Shown here piece after piece: positions 28,825 to 39,534 of a DNA stretch of 64,000 nt; position 1 is the stretch's first letter; every line of letters begins with the position of its first letter. The stretch lies in the NCBI GenBank assembly GCA_963700705.1, contig CAVOYQ010000012.1:62001-126000 (forward strand). The letters run 5' to 3'. This DNA comes from JAHEFT01 sp963700705 (lineage in GTDB: Bacteria > Pseudomonadota > Gammaproteobacteria > Xanthomonadales > SZUA-36). Position numbers and translations under genes: made by a program. The notes under the pieces were generated by a model. The model worked only from the letters and a program-made list of their open reading frames with translations. It was not told where the DNA came from and made no database searches.

Positions 28825-29547
28825 ATGCTGAAAATGCACAACATCAGTAAGGTCTACCGGACCGAACTCGTCGAAACCCACGCGTTGCGCGAACTCGATT
28901 TGCACGTGGAGGAGGGCGAATTCATCGCCGTGACCGGCCCTTCCGGCTCCGGAAAAACGACTTTTCTCAACATCGCAGGCTTGCTGGAGTCACCCAGCAG
29001 CGGCATCTACGAACTCGACGGCCAGGATGTCAGCAAGCTCAATGACCGGCAGCGATCGCGTATACGCAACGAGAAAGTCGGGTTCATCTTTCAGAGCTTC
29101 AACCTGATCCCCGATCTCAACCTGGCCGACAACGTCGACGTACCCCTGCGTTATCGCGGCTGGTCCGGCGTCCAGCGTCGCAAGGCGGTGGGCGACATGC
29201 TTGACCTGGTCGGACTTGGTTCCCGTCAGAACTACCTGCCTTCGCAGTTGTCCGGGGGACAGCAGCAGCGCGTGGCCATTGCCCGGGCGCTGGCCGGGAA
29301 ACCGCGCTTCCTGCTGGCCGACGAGCCCACCGGAAACCTCGACTCTGAAATGGCCGACGTGGTGATGAAACTGCTGGAATCCATCAACGCCGACGGAACC
29401 ACCATTGTCATGGTTACCCACGACCCGGACCTGGCGCGCCGGGCCAGCCGCAACATCCATATCCTGGACGGGCGCGCAACCGATACCGCAACACCGTTTA
29501 CACCGAACGTGACGCCCCTGCCGGAGCGGGGAGCGGCCCGTGTTTAG
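28825..29547 (+). CDS. ABC transporter ATPase, MacB/LolD-type
   Basis: 240 aa. Walker A GPSGSGKTT, Q-loop in FIFQSFNLIP, signature LSGGQQQRVAIARA, Walker B FLLADEPTGNLDS and the H-loop MVTHD are all present and intact. I start at ATG 28825, which follows a GGAGGA site. Members of this subfamily energise MacB-type efflux or lipoprotein release. It overlaps the first permease start by eight bases and lies 43 bases after the adaptor gene. Confidence 0.93.
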   Translation: MLKMHNISKVYRTELVETHALRELDLHVEEGEFIAVTGPSGSGKTTFLNIAGLLESPSSGIYELDGQDVSKLNDRQRSRIRNEKVGFIFQSFNLIPDLNLADNVDVPLRYRGWSGVQRRKAVGDMLDLVGLGSRQNYLPSQLSGGQQQRVAIARALAGKPRFLLADEPTGNLDSEMADVVMKLLESINADGTTIVMVTHDPDLARRASRNIHILDGRATDTATPFTPNVTPLPERGAARV

Positions 29548-30865
29548 CTACTACCTGAGACTGGCGCTGGCCAGCGTCCGGCGCACACCGGTGCTCTCTG
29601 CGCTGATGGTACTGGCGCTGGGACTGGGCATCGGCGCGTTCATGACCACCTTCACCGTCTATTACCTGATGTCCGGCGATCCGATTCCGCACAAGAGCCA
29701 TGTGCTGTACGCCGTTCAACTCGACAACTGGGACCCCAACGAACCGCCGACCGAATCGGCCAGGGACGTGCAACCCCAGCTCACCTACCGCGATGGAACC
29801 AACCTGATGAACGCCGATACCCCGGCGACCATGCAGGTTCACATGTATGCAAGCAACGCAGTGGTCGTGCCGGAAAATGACGAACCGCCCTTCGACGAGG
29901 ACGTGCGGGCAACCTACCAGACCTTTTTCGCCATGTTCGATGTGCCTTTCCTTTATGGCCGGCCCTGGGAAAGCAGCGACGACAGGGACCATGCCGCCGT
30001 GGCGGTGATCGGGAAAGAACTGAATGACCGCCTGTTCAACGGGGAGAACAGTGTCGGCCGCAGCATCCAGCTGGATGACAAGTTCTTCAAAATCACCGGG
30101 GTAATTGACGACTGGCAGCCGATGCCCCGGTTCTACCATGCCGACATCGGCGGCCGCGCCTTCGATGACACCGAGCAGGTCTTCATTCCGATGACGCTGG
30201 CGGTGGACGGTCCGATGGGCGCCAGCGGGAACACCAATTGCTGGAAGGCGATCGACGAAAGCCTGCCGGTGGTGGAAGCCTTCCTGCAGTCGGAATGCGT
30301 GTGGACGCAATTCTGGGCGCAACTCGATACGCCGGAACAGGCTGCGGACTACAAGGAATACCTGGACAATTACGTGCGCGATCAAAAGGAAATCGGACGC
30401 TTCGAGAGGCCGCTGAACACGTTTATTTCCAACGTCCTGGAGTGGATGGATGTGAACGAGGTGGTCGGGAATGACAACCGGGTGCTGGTGCGCCTGAGTT
30501 TCCTGTTCCTGCTGGTTTGCGTGCTCAATACCGTCGGGCTGTTACTGGCCAAGTTCCTGGGCAAAAGCGGCGAGGTCGCGCTGCGCCGCGCAATGGGCGC
30601 CAGCCGGGGGGCGGTTTTCAGCCAGAACCTGGTGGAAGTGGGAATGATCGGCGTGCTGGGTGGAATAGCCGGCACCGGGCTGGCCTGGCTGGGCTTGCAG
30701 GCCGTGGAGAGTATGTACCGGGGCTACCAGCACCTGGTGCACCTGGACCCTTTGATGCTGATCACCGCCATCGGACTGGCCACGCTTTCGGCCATCCTGG
30801 CCGGCCTTTATCCTGTCTGGCGGGTGGCTCAACTGGCCCCGGCCGGCCTGCTGAAAACCCAGTGA
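29540..30865 (+). CDS. ABC transporter permease (MacB/FtsX type)
   Basis: 441 aa, GTG start overlapping the ATPase gene. One N-terminal helix (VLSALMVLALGLGIGAFMTT), a large periplasmic domain of about 240 residues (MacB_PCD type), then three helices with the FtsX signature region ALRRAMGASRGAVFSQNLVE. Four helices are typical for mechanotransmission-type MacB permeases, which drive export of periplasmic substrates rather than transport through the membrane. The next gene encodes a related permease, suggesting a heterodimer. Confidence 0.9.
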   Translation: MFSYYLRLALASVRRTPVLSALMVLALGLGIGAFMTTFTVYYLMSGDPIPHKSHVLYAVQLDNWDPNEPPTESARDVQPQLTYRDGTNLMNADTPATMQVHMYASNAVVVPENDEPPFDEDVRATYQTFFAMFDVPFLYGRPWESSDDRDHAAVAVIGKELNDRLFNGENSVGRSIQLDDKFFKITGVIDDWQPMPRFYHADIGGRAFDDTEQVFIPMTLAVDGPMGASGNTNCWKAIDESLPVVEAFLQSECVWTQFWAQLDTPEQAADYKEYLDNYVRDQKEIGRFERPLNTFISNVLEWMDVNEVVGNDNRVLVRLSFLFLLVCVLNTVGLLLAKFLGKSGEVALRRAMGASRGAVFSQNLVEVGMIGVLGGIAGTGLAWLGLQAVESMYRGYQHLVHLDPLMLITAIGLATLSAILAGLYPVWRVAQLAPAGLLKTQ

Positions 30866-30875
30866 GGATCTCACC

Positions 30876-32093
30876 ATGAATGAAATCGGACCCATCTTCA
30901 GGGCCTTGACCCGCAACAAACTCGGGGCCATGTTGATCGCGCTGCAAATCGCGCTGACCCTGGCCATCGTGACCAACGCCGCCTTTATCATCCAGGAACG
31001 CGCCACGGCCATCGCCCGTCCCTCCGGACTGGATGAGGCAAACACGGCACTTTTCATCACCACGCTGTTCGACTCCAAGGTCGACCAGCGCCAACTCTAC
31101 CGGGATGACCTCGATGCCTTGCGCGCCATTCCGGGAGTGATTGCAGCGACTCCGGCCCAGGCGGTTCCGGCCAGCGGCAGTGGCTGGGGTGAAGACCTCT
31201 ACAACGATCCGGCGCTGCCCTCCAACGAGTCCATCAATTTCGGCAATTTCATGGTTGATGAACAGGGCCTTGAAACGTTTGACCTGGAACTGGTCGCAGG
31301 CCGGAACTTCCGGCCCGATGAAATCACGGTCAGGAGCTTCGATGACATTTCCACCCCGGACATCCTGATCGTCAGCCAGGCGCTGGCCGACGAGTTGTTT
31401 CCGGATGGGGATGCGCTGGGAAAGACGGTCTGGGACGAACCCAACGGCGAGAAGCCGATGCAGATCATCGGTATTTACGACCACATGCAGAACTCCTGGC
31501 CAACGTCCTCGAACGTGAACAACAGCGCCTTGATGCCCTCGCTGGCCATGTTCGGCGGCCAGATGATGTACGTGGTGCGGACTGAACCCGGCATGCGGGA
31601 CCAGGTGATGAAAGCCGCCGAGAAGTACCTCTCACAAAACCGGAGCCGCATCGTGGACCGGGTGCGCAGTTACGAGGAACAAAAGCAGCGTACATACGCC
31701 GGCGACATCGCAATGGTGAAACTGCTGACCGCGGTCATCATCGTGCTGACGGGCGTGACCGGCCTCGGGATCGTCGGACTGGCCTGGTTCAGCGTAACCC
31801 AGCGGCGTAAGCAAATTGGCACCCGCCGTGCACTGGGCGCGACCCGCTTCGACATCGTGCGCTATTTCATGCTGGAAAATGGCCTGATCACGTCTTTCGG
31901 CCTGGCCATCGGGCTGGCCGGAACCCTCGGACTCAACTGGTTCCTGGACACCCAGTACGAAGTGGGCCGGGTGCCCTGGTGGTACCTGCCCCTCGGCATG
32001 ATGGCGCTGTGGATTCTCGGCCAACTGGCCGTGTTGCTACCGGCGCGCCGCGCAGCGAACATATCACCGGCGATGGCTACAAGAAGCATTTAG
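30876..32093 (+). CDS. second ABC transporter permease (MacB/FtsX type)
   Basis: 405 aa, intact, starting ten bases after the first permease. It has the same plan: an N-terminal helix (AMLIALQIALTLAIVTNAAF), a periplasmic domain, and three C-terminal helices with QRRKQIGTRRALGATRFDIV preceding the second and third. Divergence from the first permease indicates an asymmetric pair. A perfect 15-bp hairpin follows the stop. Confidence 0.9.
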   Translation: MNEIGPIFRALTRNKLGAMLIALQIALTLAIVTNAAFIIQERATAIARPSGLDEANTALFITTLFDSKVDQRQLYRDDLDALRAIPGVIAATPAQAVPASGSGWGEDLYNDPALPSNESINFGNFMVDEQGLETFDLELVAGRNFRPDEITVRSFDDISTPDILIVSQALADELFPDGDALGKTVWDEPNGEKPMQIIGIYDHMQNSWPTSSNVNNSALMPSLAMFGGQMMYVVRTEPGMRDQVMKAAEKYLSQNRSRIVDRVRSYEEQKQRTYAGDIAMVKLLTAVIIVLTGVTGLGIVGLAWFSVTQRRKQIGTRRALGATRFDIVRYFMLENGLITSFGLAIGLAGTLGLNWFLDTQYEVGRVPWWYLPLGMMALWILGQLAVLLPARRAANISPAMATRSI

Positions 32094-32102
32094 TCAAAGG
32101 TG

Positions 32103-32137
32103 TTTTGCGTACCTGGATCAATTCCAGGTACGCAAAA
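32103..32137. terminator. perfect hairpin after the exporter operon
   Basis: TTTTGCGTACCTGGA (32103-32117) and its exact reverse complement (32123-32137) enclose a five-base loop. The T and A runs at the base make it plausible as a terminator in either direction, although no long T tract follows. Confidence 0.6.
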
Positions 32138-32187
32138 TTGCATTACCATTTGAATATCGGCAATCCGCCCGCCACCCATATATTCCG

Positions 32188-32955
32188 ATGGCCGAATTCA
32201 AACTCTTCGACGCGCATTTTCACATCATCGATCCGCGATTCCCTCTTGTCCCGAACAAGGGTTTCCTTCCCGAACGTTATACCCTGAACGACTATCGCGA
32301 AAGGCTCGCCAGTTACAATCTCTGCGGCGGAGCAGTCATTTCCGGCTCGTTCCAGGCCTTTGACCAGGACTATATCGTGGATGCCCTTTCACGCCTCGGG
32401 CCGGGATTTGCAGGCGTTACCCAACTCCCGGTCACCGTCAGCGATGAAGAATTACTGGAGCTGAACAAGGCAGGGGTCCGCGGGATCCGGTTCAACCTTA
32501 AAAGGGGTGGATCCGAGGACGTCAAACACCTCGATTCGATGGCCAGGCGGGTTTTTGAGACGGTGGGCTGGCACATGGAACTGTATGCGGATGCAAAAGA
32601 CCTTGGCGACCTGTTCCCGACACTGGTCGCTTTGCCGGCGGTTAGCATTGACCACATGGGGCTGTCCGCTGAAGGACTTCCACTGATGTGCGAAATGGCT
32701 GAAAGGGGTATCAAAGTGAAGGCTTCCGGTTTCGGGCGGGTGAATTTTGATGTGCGCTCGGCGCTGAAAGATCTTTACGCGGCCAACCCCGGCGCGTTGA
32801 TGTTTGGAACCGACCTGCCGTCCATGCGCGCCGCGCGCCCCTATTCCGACCGCGATTTCCAGCTGGTCATAGATACGCTTGGAGAAGAAGCAGCCGAACG
32901 GGTTTTATATGCAAATGCGGTTGACTTTTACCGTGCCGGAAAAAAGACTGGTTAG
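32188..32955 (+). CDS. amidohydrolase-family metal-dependent hydrolase
   Basis: 255 aa. The opening LFDAHFHIIDPRFPLVPN contains the HxH-type metal motif (HFH). Downstream, VGWHMELYADAKDL holds another ligand histidine, SIDHMGL a third and FGTDLPSMR the catalytic/metal aspartate. This is the TIM-barrel layout of the amidohydrolase-2 group, which includes 2-pyrone-4,6-dicarboxylate lactonase and related hydrolases or decarboxylases. Substrate unknown. It converges with glgX and is six bases from its end. Confidence 0.85.
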   Translation: MAEFKLFDAHFHIIDPRFPLVPNKGFLPERYTLNDYRERLASYNLCGGAVISGSFQAFDQDYIVDALSRLGPGFAGVTQLPVTVSDEELLELNKAGVRGIRFNLKRGGSEDVKHLDSMARRVFETVGWHMELYADAKDLGDLFPTLVALPAVSIDHMGLSAEGLPLMCEMAERGIKVKASGFGRVNFDVRSALKDLYAANPGALMFGTDLPSMRAARPYSDRDFQLVIDTLGEEAAERVLYANAVDFYRAGKKTG

Positions 32956-32961
32956 TATCAA

Positions 32962-35039
32962 TCAGGTTTCGTCGAGACCCATCGTAGCAAGCGCCATGGA
33001 ACGCGGGCCGAGTTCCCACTGCCCGGGTGTGGGCTCTGACGGCGAATCTTGATCACTGTAAAAACGCAACTTCCAATCCGATGACAATCCGGCGGGCAAA
33101 GCAAAGGTAACCGCCTCCGGGGAAGCATTGAACAGTATTGCGATGGCATGTGTCACGGGCGAGTACTCATGCTGCTCTTCATGGCAGGTGAAAAACAGTG
33201 AAATCTGGTGGCCGTTTTCCCAGTCGTCCTGCTGCATTGGACGGCCATCGGGATGCAGCCAGGTGATATCGCACCAACCCTTGCCGCTGGGCATCCGTCC
33301 ATGAATATAGCGCGCCTGCCGCAACAATGGCAGGTTGCGCCTGAGCCTTACCAGTTCCCGGACTTTTTCAGTGAACCCGGGGTCCTGGTCGAGACCGCGC
33401 CAATCCAGCCAGCCGGTTTCATTGTCCTGGGCATAGGCGTTGTTGTTGCCGCCCTGGCTGTTGCCGAATTCGTCGCCGGCCAGCAGCATCGGTGTGCCCT
33501 GGGAAAACAGCAGGGTCGCCAGCATGTTCAACCGCTGCCGGCGCCGGATACGGTTGACGTCCGCCTCAGCGGTATCACCTTCGGCGCCGTAACCGTTGCT
33601 GAAGTTGTGGTCATGGCCGTCCCGGTTGCCTTCGCCGTTGGCCCGGTTGTTCTTCTTTTCAAAGCTGACCAGGTCTTGCAGGGTAAAGCCATCGTGGCTG
33701 CAGACGAAATTGATGCTGGCCAAGGGTTCACGCCCGCTGCCTTCGAACAGGTCGGCGGAACCATGAATCCGCCGGGCAAATTCGCTGGTCAGTGCCGGCA
33801 TCGCCACGCCAGTAACGCCTGACGGCGTCGCGGTAACGGTCGTTCCATTCGGCCCATTCAATCGGAAAACCGCCCAACTGGTATCCGCCCGGGCCCGTGT
33901 CCCAGGGTTCGGCGATCAATTTCGCCCGGTACAGTTCCGGCGCCGTGCCGATCCGCACCAGCAAGGGTGCTTCCGGCTGAAACCCTCGGTAGTGCGACCC
34001 AGCACGGGCGCCAGGTCGAAGCGGAAACCATCAACCCCCATGTCACGGTGCCAGTACGCCAGGCTGTCCAGCACCAGGTTCTGCACCCGCACGTGTTCGG
34101 TATTCAGGGTGTTGCCACAGCCGGTGTCGTTGACTTGCCGGCCCGGATCATCCGGCTCAAAACGGTAGTAAGCCTGGCTGTCGATACCGCGAAAACTCAG
34201 GGTCGGTCCGTATTCGTTGCCCTCTGCCGTGTGGTTGTACACCACGTCCAGGATCACCTCCATCCCGGCGTCATGTATGGCGTTCACCATCTCGCGAAAC
34301 TCGGCAGCCGGGTCGGGTCCGGCGAAACGCGCATCGGGGGTAAAGAACTGGATACTGTTGTAGCCCCAGAGGTTGCGCAGGCCTTTCTCGACCAGGAAGG
34401 ATTCGTCGATGAAGGCATGCACCGGCATCAGCTCTACCGAGGTGATACCCAGGGCTTTAAGGTACTCCAGGATCCGGCCGTTGCTCAGACCCGCGAACTT
34501 ACCCCGGTCCGCCTCCGGGATACCGGGGTGACGCATGGTGAATCCGCGCACATTGGCCTCGTAAATAATGGTCTCTGCCCATGGAATCCAGGGGCCGGGA
34601 GCCGGGCGGTCCGGCGCGCACGCCAGCCACCACGCCCAGCGGCATGAAGGGTGCGCTGTCGGTTGGGTTGCGGACCCAGGCTTCCTCTTTGGCGGCAGGG
34701 ATATAGTCATAGACCGCCGGGTTCCATTGGAACACGCCGTCCAGTCGCCTGGCGTAGGGGTCGATCAGCAACTTGGCCGGGTTGAAGCGCAAGTCCCTTC
34801 TCCGGGGACCATGGCCCGTGAACCCGGTAACCATACCGCTGTCCGGCTTCGCAGCCCGGCAAAAAACCGTGCCAGACCCCGTCGCTGTGTCCCGGCAGAA
34901 AATGTTTGGCCGTTTCCTGCCGGTTCTCATCGTACAGGCACAGCTCGACCGCCTCGGCACCACTGGAAAAAAGCGCAAAATTGACCCCACCGTCTTCGAC
35001 GAGGGAGCCGAGCTGATTGGGCATGCCTTGCTGGATCAT
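32962..35039 (-). CDS. glgX: glycogen/limit-dextrin debranching enzyme
   Basis: About 690 aa spread over several frames (shifts near 34800, 34610, 33960 and 33860). Pieces in order: a starch-binding-like N-terminus (DGGVNFALFSSGAEAVELCL), IIYEANVRGFTM, WGYNSIQFFTPD, DVVYNHTAEGN, the nucleophile region GVDGFRFDLAPVLGR, the acid region LIAEPWDTGPGGYQ, and NFVCSHDGFTL. These are the GH13 debranching-enzyme motifs, and they cut alpha-1,6 branches in the cytoplasm. The ATG overlaps the malQ stop (ATGA), so it is the last gene of a translationally coupled glucan operon. Confidence 0.92.
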
Positions 35040-36618
35040 GCGGGGGAGTTTAATGGCTCCCTGTGCGTTCGTGAACTCTCTTGAACCATTTGCCGCACCG
35101 ACTCGATCAGACCGGCGTGCAATTGCCCCGGTTCCATGCGCCAGCGCCAGTTGTTCAGCGTCGTGCCGGGAATGTTCAGCCGCGCTTCGGAGCCCAGCCC
35201 GAGGTAGTCCTGCATGGGCGCCACGGCCAGTGAAGCATTGCTCGAAAACGCCAGCCGGATCATGTCGAGGTGAATCGTGTTGGGCGCCCCCCCGGTTTGC
35301 TCCAGGGCGGATTTTTGCATGGCGACAATTTCTTCCGCGGTGCGCGTGTCCGCGCCGGTGCCCAGGAACCAGCCGAGCGTCGTGTCGTTATCATGCGTGC
35401 CGGTGTAGCACACGCTGTTTGCCTCGACGGTGTCGATGTCGAACTCCGGATCACCGACTTCAAACTGCAAAACAACCATACCCGGCATACCGTGATCCTG
35501 GCGCAGTTTGTCGACTTCCGGCGTGATCACCCCGAGGTCTTCGGCAACGATGGGCAAATGCCCGAGCGCCCGCTCCAGGGCCTCGAACAGGTGGTCTCCC
35601 GGGCCGGGAAGCCACTTGCCGGTGCGGGCTGTTTCAGAACCGAAGGGCACCGACCAGAACGACTCGAACCCGCGAAAGTGATCGATACGCACCATGTCGT
35701 TCAGGCCGGTCGCGTGTTTCATCCGCTCGATCCACCAGCGGTAGCCGGTCCGCTGATGGTAATCCCAGTCGTAAATCGGATTGCCCCACAACTGGCCATC
35801 CTCGCTGAAGTAGTCCGGCGGCACGCCGGCGACCTGCGAGGGCCGGCCATCCCGGTCGATCAGCAGCATTTCCGGGTGTGACCAGGCATCGGCGCTGTCG
35901 AGTGCGATGTAAATCGGGCATGTCGCCAAACAGGCAGATGCCTTTAGCGGGTCGCCGCAGCCCGCAATTCCTGCCATTGTCTCCAGAACAGGAACTGGGT
36001 GATCCGGGTGCGGTCGAGGCCTGCCGGTGTTCCTGTCTTACTTTCTCGCAGCGCAGCCGGCTCGCGGTGCACGAAACTTTTGTCCCACTCGGGCCAGGGC
36101 CGTTCGCCGTGAAGGGTCTTCAGCACGCGAAACAGGGCGTAGTCATCCAGCCAGTGATCTCCGTGCTGGTGCAGGAAGTCCTCGTAATCGGCGACCAGCC
36201 CGTTGGCAGGCCGGTTGCTGAATCGCTGGGCCGCCTTCTTGAGCAAGGCGCGCTTGGCCGGAATCAGGCGCCCGAAATCCACATGATCCCGAGGCAGGTG
36301 CCCGCAGCGGCTCCGATGTCCCCGGCATCCAGCAAACCGAGCTCGACCAGCGGCGACAGTCCCGAGCAACATGGCGTTACCGGCGAAAGCAGACAGCGGC
36401 TGGTAAGGCGAGTCCCCGTAGGCCGTCGGACCGGTGGGCAGAAACTGCCACACACCGACACCCATCTCGACCAGCGTGTCAAGAAAGGCCAGCGAAGACT
36501 CTGCAATGTCCCCGATTCCATGGCTGCCCGGAAGGGAACTGATGTGCAGGCCGACTCCGGCCTGGCGCCCCCTTTGGACAATGAAGGACTTCTTGTTATT
36601 TTTCCTGGTTTCTTTCAT
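35036..36618 (-). CDS. malQ: 4-alpha-glucanotransferase
   Basis: About 525 aa with frameshifts near 36370, 36290 and 35950. Motifs: AGVGLHISSLPGSHGIGDI, WQFLPTGPTAYGDSPYQ, the nucleophile region MVRIDHFRGFESFWSVP, the acid glutamate in IVAEDLGVITPEV and the TGTHDNDTTLGWF motif, which are diagnostic of GH77 amylomaltase. It transfers maltosyl or longer units between maltodextrins and releases glucose. Both ends overlap neighbours by ATGA (stop of the GH13 gene at 36615, start of glgX at 35039). Confidence 0.93.
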
Positions 36619-37932
36619 TCATTCTTCTCTTTGACGTAAACCCGGTTGCTCCAGGGAGCCAGTTCGAGCTGTGAATCTTCATCCAGCGTGACCTGTGCGC
36701 CGCTGAGAAACTCCCGGTACACGTCGTGATGCAGGTCGCCGCTGAAGGATACGGTGACGGGATTGCCGGAAAAATTGAATACGGCGAAAACCTTGTCCTG
36801 ATCATTCTCACGAACGAAACTGAATACATTAGCCGGGCACGCTGTTCGTAACCTGCTCCATCGGCGCACCCCAGTGGCCATTCCACAGGGCGGAGTTACC
36901 CTTTTTCAGCGCGATCAGCCGTTTGTACAGATCCCCAATCGGGTGTTCCCGCCATTCGATCGGGTCGCGGTCGAAAAACGACAAGCGCTTGGGATTGCCG
37001 GCTTCCTGGCCGTTGTAGATCATCGGCACCCCCTCGCTGACCACCGAGAGCACGATGGCGTTTTCCAGCGCCGGCCCAAAGGCTTCGAACTGGGTTCCCT
37101 CCCAGGCGTTCTTGTCGTGGTTGCTGACGAACAGCATCCGCATCCCGTCCCTGGGCCAGGAGTTTTCGTTGGTATAGTAGTAAATCCCCAGCGCACCCAC
37201 GTCGGCTTTACCCATCGCGATGCTGTGGACCGTGTCATTCCAGCTCCAGGCGTAGGTCATGTCGAAGGCCCGGGCGTGCAGGTCCCGCGTTTCCCATTCG
37301 GCCAGCATGAAGACCGGGCGAATGGCATCCAGCTCGGCGCGCACGGTGTTCCAGAAATCAACCGGCACGAAGCCGGCCACGTCACAGCGGAAACCATCCA
37401 TGCCCACTTCGCTGACCCACCATTTCATGGCTTCCGTCATGTAGCGCCGCAGGCCCGGGTTGCTGTAATCGAGTTGGATGACATCCGCCCAGTCCGTCCA
37501 TGCCGGCGAATGGAATTCGCCCCTCCTGTTGCGCTTGTACCAATCCGGGTGCTGCTCGACCAGCGGGTTGTCCCAGGCGGTGTGGTTGGCAACCCAGTCC
37601 AGGATGACGTACATGCCCTGCTCATGGGCGGCGGTGATGAACTGCTTGAGGCTGTCCAGATCGCCATAGTCTGAACTCACACTGTAGTAATCCCGGATGG
37701 AATAAGGGCTTCCCATCGCGCCCTTGCGGTTCTTCAGCCCGATTTCCTGCACCGGCATCAGCCAGAGAATGTCCACGCCCAGCTCTTTCAAACGCGGCAA
37801 TTGCTTTTCAGCCGCGGCAAACGTGCCCTCCGGCGTGAACTGGCGCGTATTGATCTGGTAAATGACAGCGTCACGGCTCCATTCCGGGTGCACGATCTGG
37901 ACGTAAGGTTTGGGTTGATAACGTTGATCCAT
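36615..37932 (-). CDS. cytoplasmic GH13 alpha-amylase family enzyme
   Basis: About 439 aa with one frameshift near 36845 (an extra C in the CCC of the codons after NSV). No signal peptide. GH13 motifs are DWVANHTAWDN, the nucleophile in GMDGFRCDVAG, the acid in MLAEWETRDL, and FVSNHDKN. The C-terminal beta domain resumes as PANVFSFVREND. It resembles cyclomaltodextrinase/neopullulanase-like or maltogenic enzymes that act on imported oligosaccharides. It lies between the transporter gene and malQ in the operon. Confidence 0.88.
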
Positions 37933-38024
37933 TGAATCACCACTGGCGTTTACTGCACCTGGACCCGGAAGCGAGAAACAGGCACAGGCAAATGAGATGT
38001 TTGAAGTTCATAGGATTTTCCGGT

Positions 38025-39534
38025 TTACCTTGTTTGCGGCTCGGCTTCCTTGTCCACCAACAGCGTGGCCAAGCCGGCGAGGATCATGAACACACCGCCG
38101 ATCACCAGGCCATAGATGGCATGGGCGTTGAAAAACTCGCGCAGCACCAGTCCCAGCACGGAAGCTGCGATGAGCTGCGGGATGACGATGAAGAAATTGA
38201 AGATGCCCATGTAGATGCCCATTTTTGCGGTCGGCAAAACGTCCGACAGCAATGCATAGGGCAGCGAAAGAATGGACGCCCAGGCGATGCCGACCCCGAT
38301 CATCGGCACGATCAGCCAGGCCGGGTCGCGGATAAACAGGAAACTGATCAGGCCGAGACCGCCGATCGACAGGTTCAGCAAATGACTCCAGCGGCAGCCC
38401 AGGCGGTGCGCGATGAAGGGTATCGCGATGGCGGCCAGTGCCGCGAACCCATTGTACGAGGCGAACAGCACGCCGACCCAGTTGGCGCCGTCGTTATACG
38501 CTTCGCTGGTGACGTCCGTCGTTCCAAAGTGGTAGCTGGTCACGGCCGCGGTGCAGTAAATCCACATCGCGAACAGGGCGAACCAGGAAAAAAACTGCAC
38601 CACGGCCAACTGCTTCATCACGCGCGGCATGTGGAACAGGTCCTCGACGATGTGATAGAGACCGTTGTCCGTGCGGCCCGCCTTCTGCATCGATCCGGTT
38701 ACCATCTGCAGCATACCGAAAGCGATGCTGCCTGCCGCCAGGATGTAAAGCTGCTTATCCAGCCCGCGGGCCGCGATCCAGGCCAGGAAGGCCGCGCCGG
38801 CAAGGATCCAGGCCAGGCCGCCGTTGCGGTACTTTGAAGCAGACCGCGGTTCGTGCGCTTCGAACGACTTCCACATTTTCATCAGCGGCTTCGAATTCGG
38901 CAATTTCTTCAGGCGAATACTCCCTGGTCGAAAACACGGTCCAGGCACACGGCCGCGAGAAATACCCCGCCACCCAGGTAAAACGACCACTTGACCGTGT
39001 TCGGTATCTGGCCGGATCCGCCATGTTGCTGACTTCAAACCAGTTCGCCATCATCCACGGCAGGGCCGAGGCGACGATGGCGCCGATGCCGATGAAGAAA
39101 CTCTGCATCGCGAAACCGAGCGTGCGCTGGGGCTTGGGCAGGTTGTCGCCGACAAAGGCCCGGAACGGCTCCATCGAGATGTTGATGCTGGCGTCCATGA
39201 TCCACAGCATTCCGGCCGCCACCCACAGGTAGGGCGAGTTGGGCATCACGAGCAGCGCCAGCGAAGCGAGGATGGCGCCACCCAGGAAGTAAGGGCGCCG
39301 CCGGCCGAGCCGGTTCCAGGTGCGGTCGCTCAGGTAGCCGATGATCGGCTGGACGATCAGCCCGGTCAGCGGCGCCGCCACCCACAGGATCGGCAGGTCA
39401 TCGATCTCGGCGCCCAGGGTCTGGAAAATCCGGCTGACGTTCGCGTTCTGCAACGCGAAGCCGAACTGGATGCCGAGGAAGCCGAAACACATGTTCCAGA
39501 TCTGCCAGAAACTGAGCCGTGGTTTTTGTCTCAT
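38025..39534 (-). CDS. SLC45-like MFS sugar transporter
   Basis: About 500 aa, twelve helices, with frameshifts between about 39010 and 38840. I start at ATG 39534 (MRQKPRLSFWQIWNM). The N-terminus GFLGIQFGFALQNANVSRIF and the loop SDRTWNRLGRRRPYFLGG are characteristic of MFS permeases related to eukaryotic SLC45 sucrose/maltose carriers, common in proteobacterial maltodextrin loci. The C-terminal half SLPYALLSDVLPTAKMGIYM matches. It probably imports maltose or maltodextrins across the inner membrane. The GH97 reading frame runs straight into it. Confidence 0.85.
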
